Below are positions 1 through 6,718 of a stretch of 41,252 nucleotides of DNA, piece after piece. The notes under the pieces are model-generated. The model made no database searches and was not told the DNA's origin. It was given only the letters and a program-made list of their open reading frames with translations. How positions within the stretch are numbered: position 1 is the stretch's first letter; the number at the start of each line of letters is the position of its first letter. The stretch is taken from the NCBI GenBank assembly GCA_964464625.1, contig CAYXKD010000013.1, positions 1-41,252 of the forward strand. The letters run 5' to 3'. Source of the DNA: JAAZIN01 sp964464625 (lineage in GTDB: Bacteria > Bacillota > Dethiobacteria > DTU022). The translations under genes and the position numbers were made by a program.

Positions 1-8
1 TATTTAAA

Positions 9-17
9 TCTCCTCCC
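9..17 (-). promoter_or_regulatory. Ribosome binding site of a gene lying off the left edge
   Basis: Read on the minus strand, positions 17 to 9 give GGGAGGAGA, a near-perfect Shine-Dalgarno sequence followed by an AT-rich spacer that runs to the window edge. The start codon should lie within a few bases outside the window. The gene would be read in the same direction as the comM-type gene and about 110 bases after its stop, so the two may be co-transcribed. The bases between (18-124) show no gene. Confidence 0.5.
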
Positions 18-124
18 GGTTATTTTACTGCGGTCTATTCTAAATCCAGATTGAAGGATTTTCCGGCTTTGCTTTTCGCAGCAGGCAAAGCATCACCACT
101 CCTTTTTTATTGCCGGGCTTCGCA

Positions 125-1663
125 TCAGGGCTGCCGGTCCAGGCTGCGGTACTGGATCGCTTCGGCAATATGGGGCGGCTCGATGGTGTCACACCCGGCC
201 AGGTCGGCGATAGTGCGAGCCACTTTGATGATGCGATCATGGGCCCGCATGGAAAGCCCCAGGTTCCGGTAAGCCTGCTGAAGCAGCTGGCGGGCTTCGC
301 TTGTAAGCGGACAGTGTTTGGCCATATGGCGGCTGCGCATCTGGGCGTTGGTCAGGATGGCTAATTTTTTAAAGCGGTCGTGCTGGCGCATGCGGGCTTT
401 TTCCACGCGGCTGCGGATGGCGATGGAGTTATCTCCGGTCCGCCTCTCCTGGAGCTGTTCAAAGTTGATCCTCGGTACCTCCACCTGGATGTCAATGCGG
501 TCGAGCAGGGGGCCCGAGAGGCGGGAGCGGTAGCGCTGCACCGCCGCCGGGCTGCAGCGGCATATATGAAAGGGGTCGTTTAAAAAACCGCAGGGACAGG
601 GATTGGCCGAAGCAACAAACATGAAGTCGGCAGGGTAGGTGAGCGTTGCCGAGACCCGGGTAACTGTGACCACCCTGTCTTCCAAAGGTTGGCGCAAAGC
701 TTCGAGAATGTCCCTGTTGTACTCGGGCAGCTCATCGAAAAAAAGGACGCCGCGGTGGGCCAGGCTCACTTCGCCAGGCCGGGGCACCCTGCCCCCACCG
801 ATGATCCCGGCACTGGAGGCGCCGTGGTGAGGGCTGCGGAAAGGGCGCTCCATGATCAGGGGGCGCTCCGGCGGCAACCTGCCGGCAATGCTGTGGATTC
901 GCGTTATCTCGAGGATTTCATCTATAGTGGGCGCCGGCAGGATCCCCGGCAGGCGGCGGGCCAGCATTGTCTTCCCGCTGCCGGGCGGCCCGTAGAGCAA
1001 AATATTATGCGCTCCGGCGGCGGCCACTTCCAGCGCTCGCTTGGCTGTCTCCTGTCCCTTTACTTCGTAGAAATCGGGTCCCGGCGGACGCTCCTGCCCC
1101 ACCAGATCATCCAGCTGAGGCTGCACCGTGGGGATGGAGTTGAAGCCGCAAAAATGACCGGCTACCTCCCTGAGGGTATGGCTCCCTTTGACAGGCACCT
1201 GTTTGATGAGCGCCGCCTCGGCGCCGTTGGCCGCAGGAAGATAAAATATGCTGTCCCGCAGATGGGCAGATTCCGCAATAGAGGCGGCCATGGCCAGGGT
1301 GCCCGGAACGGGGCGCAGCGTTCCGTCCAGGGAAAGCTCGCCAACAAGGACAGCTTTTTGCAACTTATCATTGTACGGTATTTGTCGCGATGCGGCGAGG
1401 AGGGCTATGGCAATGGCTAGATCAAAGGCCGGCCCTTCTTTTCTCAGGTCGGCGGGGGCCAGGTTTACGGTAATCCTGTCGTAAGGGAATTTAAAACCGC
1501 TGTTGCGTACCGCGGCGCGGACCCTCTCCCGGGCTTCCTTTACCGAAGGATCGGGAAGACCGATAATGTCAAAAGAAGGCATTCCCCCGTGGATATCCAC
1601 CTCCACTTCCAGGGGAACACCTTGAATTCCAAGCACCGTGCAGGAAAATACTCTGGATAGCAT
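125..1663 (-). CDS. comM: YifB/ComM-family Mg-chelatase-like AAA+ ATPase
   Basis: A 512-residue protein of the YifB/ComM family, the usual family length. ComM of competent bacteria is a hexameric helicase that helps branch migration of incoming DNA during transformation; the role in Clostridia is less clear. An N-terminal Lon-protease-like fold (about 1-170) precedes the AAA+ core, which has Walker A GPPGSGKT at 225-232 and Walker B LFFDE at 307-311. The family cysteine cluster follows (C356, C358, C368, C370), then the Mg-chelatase C-terminal domain (about 400-505). The ATG at 1663 gives the conserved family N-terminus MLSRVFS. It stands alone on its strand here; the next gene leftwards begins outside the window. 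The family assignment is secure, the biological role is by homology. Confidence 0.95.
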   Translation of the reverse strand: MLSRVFSCTVLGIQGVPLEVEVDIHGGMPSFDIIGLPDPSVKEARERVRAAVRNSGFKFPYDRITVNLAPADLRKEGPAFDLAIAIALLAASRQIPYNDKLQKAVLVGELSLDGTLRPVPGTLAMAASIAESAHLRDSIFYLPAANGAEAALIKQVPVKGSHTLREVAGHFCGFNSIPTVQPQLDDLVGQERPPGPDFYEVKGQETAKRALEVAAAGAHNILLYGPPGSGKTMLARRLPGILPAPTIDEILEITRIHSIAGRLPPERPLIMERPFRSPHHGASSAGIIGGGRVPRPGEVSLAHRGVLFFDELPEYNRDILEALRQPLEDRVVTVTRVSATLTYPADFMFVASANPCPCGFLNDPFHICRCSPAAVQRYRSRLSGPLLDRIDIQVEVPRINFEQLQERRTGDNSIAIRSRVEKARMRQHDRFKKLAILTNAQMRSRHMAKHCPLTSEARQLLQQAYRNLGLSMRAHDRIIKVARTIADLAGCDTIEPPHIAEAIQYRSLDRQP

Positions 1664-1680
1664 TGGTTCAGGAGACCCCC

Positions 1681-1956
1681 TTAAACAGTCTGCCTTTGCG
1701 GGCGGGCAATCCTGGTTCTGTGCGGCTCCGGTGGATCAGGTGGGCTGCGGCGCTTCCCCTCATCCGCCCGATCTTTTGTGGCCAGATAATCGTTGGTCCT
1801 TTCGTCGTAGAAAACCATGGCCTGCGGCGGAATATCCCGCTCCCCTTTTACAGGCGCGTCAGCCGTGTCAGCGCCATAATAATCAACTTCGCCGTCAAAG
1901 AGGGAGATCCTTTTTGGAGCTGGTTCAGGGGATGGTGCGGAATATCTTTTCAGCAA
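1681..1956 (-). CDS. Possible small hydrophilic protein upstream of comM
   Basis: An open frame of about 91 codons ends 17 bases before comM on the same strand. The best start is a TTG at 1956 preceded by an AAAGGA-like sequence. The frame stays open to 2106, but that part overlaps the sod leader and has no ribosome binding site. The product would be charged and proline-rich, with no membrane segment and no motif I recognise. It could be a true small gene co-transcribed with comM or a chance frame. It is the only coding candidate in the 386-base gap between comM and sod. Confidence 0.3.
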   Translation of the reverse strand: MLKRYSAPSPEPAPKRISLFDGEVDYYGADTADAPVKGERDIPPQAMVFYDERTNDYLATKDRADEGKRRSPPDPPEPHRTRIARPQRQTV

Positions 1957-1982
1957 GGGGCGATCCTTTTTGAAAAGAACTA

Positions 1983-2020
1983 TCGACAGGGGATCAAATA
2001 TGTTATAGTAATAATTGTAA
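1983..2020 (+). promoter_or_regulatory. Probable sod promoter with overlapping palindrome
   Basis: A TATAGT -10-like hexamer lies at 2004-2009, with a TCGACA -35-like hexamer at 1983-1988; the 15-base spacer is shorter than ideal. Over the -10 region sits an imperfect AT-rich palindrome, GTTAT at 2002-2006 facing GTAAC at 2016-2020. Its TTATA/TGTAA ends resemble PerR- and Fur-type boxes. A peroxide- or iron-responsive operator in front of superoxide dismutase makes sense, but the match is imperfect and this is inference. Confidence 0.3.
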
Positions 2021-2049
2021 CAAAACATCAAATCTGACAGGAGGCGATT

Positions 2050-2646
2050 TTGTTGAAGCACGAACTTCCATCTCTTCCCTACGATTACAATGCTCTGGAA
2101 CCTCATTATGAAGAGAGAACTCTCCGTTTACATCATGGTGCTCATCACAAGGCTTACGTGGACGGGTTGAACAATGCTGCAACCAAAATGGCTGAAGCCC
2201 GCGAAAAAGGCGACTTTGCCCTGGTCAAGCACTGGGAGCGGGAGCTGGCTTTTCACGGCTCCGGTCACATCCTCCACTCAACGTTTTGGGAAAACATGAA
2301 GCCCGGCGGGGGCGGTCCGGCGACGGGCCCTGTGGCTGATCGGATTGAAAAGGATCTGGGCGGTTTTGAAACATTCAAGCAGCAATTCAGCGCAGCCGCG
2401 GCGGCAGTGGAGGGCTCCGGCTGGGCGCTGCTCTGCCTGATGCCTGTTTTTAACAAGCTGGAGATCCTTACGGCGGAGAAGCACCAGAATTTAACCCAAT
2501 GGGGAGCGGTACCGCTGCTTGTTCTCGATCTCTGGGAACATGCCTATTACCTGCAGTATCAGAATAAGCGGGCTGCCTTTATCGAGGCCTGGTGGAACCT
2601 GGTTAACTGGGAAGATGTAAACAGGCGTCTGGCGGCCTGGTTGTAA
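2050..2646 (+). CDS. Fe/Mn-type superoxide dismutase
   Basis: A 198-residue cytoplasmic enzyme that converts superoxide to oxygen and hydrogen peroxide with one iron or manganese ion. The four metal ligands of the family are recognisable: H28 in LHHGAHH, H76 in GHILHSTFW, and D160 and H164 in DLWEHAYY. The start is a TTG. AGGAGG at 2039-2044 precedes two consecutive TTG codons at 2050 and 2053; the second has the better spacing (8 bases), so the protein may be one residue shorter. The block before the second ligand (GSGHILHS) differs from the common GGGHxNHS, and I cannot tell from it whether Fe or Mn is preferred. Its neighbours FprA and rubredoxin complete an oxygen-defence group. Confidence 0.93.
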   Translation: MLKHELPSLPYDYNALEPHYEERTLRLHHGAHHKAYVDGLNNAATKMAEAREKGDFALVKHWERELAFHGSGHILHSTFWENMKPGGGGPATGPVADRIEKDLGGFETFKQQFSAAAAAVEGSGWALLCLMPVFNKLEILTAEKHQNLTQWGAVPLLVLDLWEHAYYLQYQNKRAAFIEAWWNLVNWEDVNRRLAAWL

Positions 2647-2695
2647 AAATATAGGCAGCAGCTGTTGCAAAAGTAAAGGTGAAAATTCACCGCAT

Positions 2696-2825
2696 CTCTT
2701 TGAAACAAAGAGCCGGGGGCTTAATCTCTTTTACTGGAGAACGAGCGCAAGGGTAATTTTAGAAGTTGCCCATTTAGTAAAGGCTAATCTTTGGCGGTTT
2801 ACGGGCATAGTACCTGTAAAGCCGC
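2696..2825 (+). other. Structured leader between sod and fprA
   Basis: The 202 bases between sod and fprA hold several hairpins. CTCTTTG at 2696-2702 pairs with CAAAGAG at 2706-2712. The latter can instead pair with CTCTTT at 2726-2731, giving two exclusive structures. A strong hairpin (arms about 2795-2805 and 2813-2825, loop CATAGTA, one G-U pair and one bulge) ends 8 bases before the AAGGAGG of fprA. A shorter palindrome, GGTGAA-AA-TTCACC, lies near 2678-2691. I match none of this to a known riboswitch class. It may be a transcript stabiliser or a translation control element. Confidence 0.4.
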
Positions 2826-2848
2826 GATAGTAAAAGGAGGTATGCGCA

Positions 2849-4039
2849 ATGGATCCCGTTGTTTTGAAGGAGGGTATCTACTGGGTTGGTGCGATAGATT
2901 GGGATATGCGCTATTTCCATGGACCTGTCTACAGCACACACCGCGGCACAACTTACAATAGCTACCTTATCGTTGACGAAAAGATCACCCTGGTGGATAC
3001 GGTTTTCGGCCCCTTTGCCGGCGAAATGCTGAAGCGGATCAGGCGGATCGTAGATCCATCGCGGATCGATTACATCGTCATCAACCATGTGGAGACAGAC
3101 CATTCCGGAGCGCTTCCGGAAGTAATGAAGCTTGTCCCAGAAGCGAGGATCTTCTGCACCGCCAGGGGCAAAGCAGGCCTGGAGGGGCATTATCGCGGGG
3201 AGTGGGATTATCATGTGGTCAAGACCGGGGAGGAACTTCCCCTGGGAAAGCGCACCTTAACTTTTATTGAGGCGCCCATGCTGCACTGGCCTGACAGCAT
3301 GTTCACCTATATCCGGGAAGATGCCCTGCTCATGCCCAACGATGCTTTCGGACAGCACCTGGCAAGCTCATTCCGCTTTGACGATGAGGTGAACAACAGC
3401 CTGATCATGGAGGAGGCCTCACGCTACTACGCCAATATACTCTATCCCCTGAGCAACCTTGTTCTTAAAAAACTGAAGGAGGTAGAGGCTTTAGATATTC
3501 CCATCTCCATGATCGCCCCCAGTCATGGGGTGATCTGGCGGGAGAATCCCGGGCAGATCATTGAAGCTTACCTGCGCTGGGCTTCTGGCGAATGGCTTCC
3601 CCGGGCTGTTGTGGTTTATGACACCATGTGGGGGAGCACCGAAGCTATGGCCCGTGCCATTGTTGAAGGGATTGCCGCAGAAAATGTTGATGCAAAGCTG
3701 ACAAAAGTTTCTATCCGCGACACGAATAACATATTCACCGAATTGCTCGAAGCGCGCCTGCTGGTGGTCGGTTCCCCGACAATTAACCGCAGTTATCTTT
3801 CCGTGCTTTCGCCCTTCCTGGACGATCTCACCGGTCTGAAGCCTGTTAACCGTCTTGGAGCCGCTTTCGGTTCCTACGGCTGGAGCAAGGGAGCGGTAAA
3901 AGCGATAGAGGGGAAGCTTGAAACGGCGGGTTTAACCCTGGCGAAGGAAGGCCTGGAGCTGCTCTGGGTGCCCGATGCCGGTGGACTTGAAAGCTGCTAC
4001 GAATGGGGCCTCGCCCTGGCCCAAAGAGTCAGGGAGTAA
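2849..4039 (+). CDS. fprA: A-type flavoprotein (flavodiiron protein)
   Basis: A 396-residue flavodiiron protein, full length for class A. It reduces O2 to water and/or NO to N2O in the cytoplasm of anaerobes, usually taking electrons from rubredoxin, which is encoded next. The N-terminal beta-lactamase-like domain has the complete diiron ligand set: H80, E82, D84 (motif HVETDH), H146, D165 and H226. The C-terminal flavodoxin domain starts near 254 with the FMN phosphate loop YDTMWGSTEAMA. AAAGGAGGT at 2833-2841 supports the ATG. The gene is 37 bases from the rubredoxin gene and the pair ends at a hairpin terminator. Whether O2 or NO is the real substrate cannot be read from sequence. Confidence 0.95.
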   Translation: MDPVVLKEGIYWVGAIDWDMRYFHGPVYSTHRGTTYNSYLIVDEKITLVDTVFGPFAGEMLKRIRRIVDPSRIDYIVINHVETDHSGALPEVMKLVPEARIFCTARGKAGLEGHYRGEWDYHVVKTGEELPLGKRTLTFIEAPMLHWPDSMFTYIREDALLMPNDAFGQHLASSFRFDDEVNNSLIMEEASRYYANILYPLSNLVLKKLKEVEALDIPISMIAPSHGVIWRENPGQIIEAYLRWASGEWLPRAVVVYDTMWGSTEAMARAIVEGIAAENVDAKLTKVSIRDTNNIFTELLEARLLVVGSPTINRSYLSVLSPFLDDLTGLKPVNRLGAAFGSYGWSKGAVKAIEGKLETAGLTLAKEGLELLWVPDAGGLESCYEWGLALAQRVRE

Positions 4040-4076
4040 AAGACAGGAAGACTTATTCAAGAAAGGGGCTGACGGG

Positions 4077-4238
4077 ATGGAAAAGTGGGAATGTGATGTT
4101 TGCGGTTATATCTACGATCCCGCTGAAGGGGACAGCGACGCAGGGATAGAGCCGGGGATCTCCTTCGAAAACCTACCTGACGATTGGCTTTGCCCTGACT
4201 GCGGTGTGGGCAAGGATCAATTCACAAAGCTGGACTAG
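4077..4238 (+). CDS. Rubredoxin
   Basis: A 53-residue rubredoxin, typical in length. The one-iron centre is held by C6 and C9 (CDVCGY) and C39 and C42 (CPDCGV). The conserved aromatic and acidic core (YIYDPAEGD, DDWLCP) is present. It is a small cytoplasmic electron carrier and most likely feeds FprA. The reading frame stays open upstream into the end of fprA, but the ATG at 4077 sits behind an AAGGGG ribosome binding site and gives the standard family N-terminus. Confidence 0.96.
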   Translation: MEKWECDVCGYIYDPAEGDSDAGIEPGISFENLPDDWLCPDCGVGKDQFTKLD

Positions 4239-4244
4239 AGACAA

Positions 4245-4271
4245 AAGGGGATGCCCCGGGGGCATCCCCTT
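4245..4271. terminator. Bidirectional hairpin terminator after rubredoxin
   Basis: A 13-base-pair perfect stem, AAGGGGATGCCCC at 4245-4257 pairing with 4259-4271, lies between two convergent transcripts. On plus it is followed by TATTTT; on minus it is followed by TTTTGTC. It should end the sod/fprA/rubredoxin transcript and the P-II operon coming the other way. Confidence 0.85.
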
Positions 4272-4304
4272 ATTTTAAAGGGTGATTCCGCAATCAGCAG
4301 TGGA

Positions 4305-4640
4305 TCAGGCCTGCTTCTCTATCAGATGGGACACGCCGGCCACTTTTTTCAGCTCGAGAACAAAAGCTATCCCCGTAGCGGGGCGCTCCAGCTTGCCGGC
4401 CTTGATTATGGCCTCCAGGACTCTGGCGGATATCTCCGCAGGAACCACGGTAAAGACGATCTCCTTTTCCGGTTCTATGGGGATGCCCAGTAGCTTTTTC
4501 TGCTCATGGATGCCTGTGCCGCGGCCGAACATAATGGTGGCTCCTTCGGCGCCCGCATCTCTGGAAGCCTCAATGATCCGCTCCGCATAACCCTTCCTGA
4601 TGATGGTAACGATCAAATCCTGGTCAGGGGCCGGTGTCAT
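4305..4640 (-). CDS. P-II-like regulatory protein linked to DUF1538
   Basis: About 111 residues with the P-II fold pattern: the opening strand LIVTIIRKG, the helix ERIIEASRDAGAEGATI, the segment GRGTG, and the ferredoxin-like second half EIVFTVVPAEISARVLEAI. The tyrosine that is uridylylated in GlnB is not visible, so this is a P-II-like sensor rather than classical GlnB. Two in-frame ATGs exist at 4646 and 4640. AGGAGG is only 2 bases from the first and 8 from the second, so the second is chosen. The gene overlaps the end of the DUF1538 gene before it, which suggests translational coupling. P-II-like proteins commonly regulate membrane transporters by binding nucleotides; here the neighbouring DUF1538 proteins are the obvious target (inference). 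Confidence 0.85.
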   Translation of the reverse strand: MTPAPDQDLIVTIIRKGYAERIIEASRDAGAEGATIMFGRGTGIHEQKKLLGIPIEPEKEIVFTVVPAEISARVLEAIIKAGKLERPATGIAFVLELKKVAGVSHLIEKQA

Positions 4641-5484
4641 TACCATTGCCTCCTTGCAAGTTAGTATTGCTCAAAGACTCTTCTTTTTTCTTTACTGCTT
4701 CTCCGATAACTGATTCCACTTCTTCTCCTGTTCCCCTCTTGTTCTCTACCTCGCTTTCACTGTCTTCTTCACCCTGTTGGGGATAGATGATCCCCAGGAT
4801 GAGCACCAGCAGGATAGGAGCCAGGGCAATAAGGGCAATGATCCCGAACCCGTCCAGGACAGGATCCCGCCCTTCCAACTCTGCCGCTGCCCCAACGGCT
4901 ACGGCCATGATCAGGGTGACCGCAATTGGGCCTGTGGCCACTCCTGCAGAATCGAAGGCGATGCCGATGAATGCCGGTTGGGAGAACTTGAGCATCACCA
5001 GGGCCAGAATGTAGCCGGGTACGACAAGATAATAAATGGGGAATCCGTAGAGCAGCTTGATCATGCCCAGCGCTGTGACCAGGGCCACGCTGATGGAAAG
5101 AGTGTAGAGGATAAGCTTTGAGGGGATATAGCCGCTTGAGGATTTCTCTACCTGGGAGCTTAAGATGCGCACAGCAGGTTCGGCGAAAGTGGCTGCAAAG
5201 CCCAGCAGGAGGCCCACAGGGATGAGGCTCCAGGCAAAGGAGGAACTACCCAGGGCGGCTCCAATTTCCCGGCCTATCGGCAAAAAGCCTGCTTTGATTC
5301 CCTGTAAAAAAAGGATTAAGCCCAGAAAAGCGATTAGCAATCCCTTCAGCGTGTTTTTGATGAGGCTGCGGGGCAGTTTCAAGAGAGGGCGAAAAAGAAG
5401 AAGCAGCACCAGTAGGGGTAAAACTGCAGCTGCAGCTTCCTTGAGCACCTGGGTAAATCCTTGAAATATCACAAGATCGCTCAA
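4624..5484 (-). CDS. DUF1538 family membrane protein, second copy
   Basis: A 286-residue multi-pass membrane protein with about seven hydrophobic segments up to residue 235 and a charged, Glu/Lys-rich cytoplasmic-looking tail of about 50 residues. It has the DUF1538 signature stretches FAEPAVRIL in the middle and FDSAGVATGP further on. It is a diverged homologue of the gene before it, and the start codons and stop codons overlap by four bases (ATGA at 5481-5484). DUF1538 function is unknown; a transporter or channel gated by the neighbouring P-II-like protein is a reasonable guess. In many genomes two DUF1538 units are fused in one protein, whereas here they are separate. Confidence 0.85.
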   Translation of the reverse strand: MSDLVIFQGFTQVLKEAAAAVLPLLVLLLLFRPLLKLPRSLIKNTLKGLLIAFLGLILFLQGIKAGFLPIGREIGAALGSSSFAWSLIPVGLLLGFAATFAEPAVRILSSQVEKSSSGYIPSKLILYTLSISVALVTALGMIKLLYGFPIYYLVVPGYILALVMLKFSQPAFIGIAFDSAGVATGPIAVTLIMAVAVGAAAELEGRDPVLDGFGIIALIALAPILLVLILGIIYPQQGEEDSESEVENKRGTGEEVESVIGEAVKKKEESLSNTNLQGGNGNDTGP

Positions 5485-6173
5485 CGAAAAAGCACCCCCA
5501 GAATCATTACACCGATTATTGGTCCGAAGAAAGCAAGACCTACCAGCCCGAACCCGTCTTCGAGGACAGACTTGCCGCCAAGCACCGCGGCGATGCCTAT
5601 GCCCAGAGCCAGGACAAAGGGAACAAGCAGTGGACCCGTAATCACCCCTCCGGCATCATAGGAGAGGGCGGCGAACTGGGGCGGGGTGAAAATAAGGATG
5701 AAAAGACCGATGGCACATCCTGCCCCCACAAGGTAAGCCAGGGGGATATTCAGGAAAAGGCGCATCAGGGCAAGAGAGACAAACAAAGCTACCCCCAGGG
5801 CTACGGCGGCGATAAGCGTTGCTGCGGCAATGCGGCCCTCTGAAGCGATCTCCACATAATGAGAGAGCACCCTGGTATTCGGTTCGGCTACAGTTACAGT
5901 CAGGCCGAGTACAAAGGCAATACCCAGCAAAAAAAGCAGGGAGCCTTTTTCAGCCAGCGCCGCCCCTATCGCTTCACCCAGGGGGAGCAACCCCACCCTG
6001 ATACCGATCTGAAAAAGAAAAAGTCCCAGGGTGAACATGGCAGCCCCGCCCAGAAACTGACCTATCGCCAGGAGCGACATCTTCAAAAGGAGCTGAAGCA
6101 AAAAGATGACGGCAACAATAGGAGCAACAGATTGGCATACTTCCTTGAAGATCTCTTTTACTTCCTGCAGCAT
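5481..6173 (-). CDS. DUF1538 family membrane protein, first copy
   Basis: A 230-residue membrane protein with about seven hydrophobic segments and no long tail. The DUF1538 features are VTVAEPNTRVL and YDAGGVITGP, matching the same positions in the next gene. AGGAAAGGAG lies just upstream of the ATG at 6173. This is the first gene of a three-gene operon (two DUF1538 units and a P-II-like protein) and lies about 30 bases behind a good promoter. The two halves probably assemble into one membrane unit. The function is unknown. Confidence 0.85.
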   Translation of the reverse strand: MLQEVKEIFKEVCQSVAPIVAVIFLLQLLLKMSLLAIGQFLGGAAMFTLGLFLFQIGIRVGLLPLGEAIGAALAEKGSLLFLLGIAFVLGLTVTVAEPNTRVLSHYVEIASEGRIAAATLIAAVALGVALFVSLALMRLFLNIPLAYLVGAGCAIGLFILIFTPPQFAALSYDAGGVITGPLLVPFVLALGIGIAAVLGGKSVLEDGFGLVGLAFFGPIIGVMILGVLFR

Positions 6174-6205
6174 GGAGCTCCTTTCCTGAAGCCTGGTTCC
6201 TTTAA

Positions 6206-6234
6206 ATATTAGCGCATTCCCTTTGAAATGTCCA
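6206..6234 (-). promoter_or_regulatory. Sigma-A-type promoter of the DUF1538/P-II operon
   Basis: On the minus strand TGGACA (6234-6229), 17 bases, then TAATAT (6211-6206). The spacing is ideal and only one base differs from consensus in the -35. It would give a leader of roughly 25 bases before the ATG at 6173. Confidence 0.6.
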
Positions 6235-6718
6235 CGCTCCTGCCTGAATTAACGCGGGCATCGGCTCAAACAGTATTCTGTTTTCTGTGTCGTGACAGAA
6301 TACCGTTGTAATTCTCGCAGGGTGAGCACACCCGGATAATCCTTAACGAACTTAATGAGCACAGGAGGTAGAGGGAACCAGGCAAGCAAGCGACGCTGTT
6401 TGCGGAAGAAGCCAATGTAATTGCGGGGAAAAGATAAGCGGAGAGGCATACGTTACTGTCGAAAGTGAGTCTTGCAGCAGTTCCTATAGTTCTGATTGGA
6501 TTCCGGCGCTCCCCTGCCAGGGGGAGGAAATACTTTTACTATAATTAAGTATGGGGGCCTTTTATCTTCAGGAGTTTACATTGGATGGCCTGGATCCAAC
6601 CAACTGGCCCTCGCTGAAGAAGTTGACCCCCATGTACTACAAATACGTAAAGATAGCTCTATATCGTTCAACTGTACCCATTCATAAGGAATTTTCTTAC
6701 GAAACAAGGTTGATGGAT
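6235..6718. other. Gene-poor gap with an inverted repeat
   Basis: The 484 bases between the DUF1538 promoter and the acyl-CoA ligase hold no gene I can support. An inverted repeat, GTATTCTGT at 6273-6281 and ACAGAATAC at 6295-6303, has a 13-base loop. A GC-rich palindrome CTCCCC/GGGGAG lies near 6510-6526. Open frames of 66 codons (minus, 6249-6449) and 60 codons (plus, 6551-6733) exist. Both lack a convincing ribosome binding site, and the second runs into the ligase gene on the other strand. The region may be decayed coding DNA. Confidence 0.4.

Noticed and set aside
689..1420. A 243-codon plus-strand frame
   Set aside because: It lies entirely antisense to the well-supported ComM-type gene and has no recognisable protein motif; it is a frame shadow.
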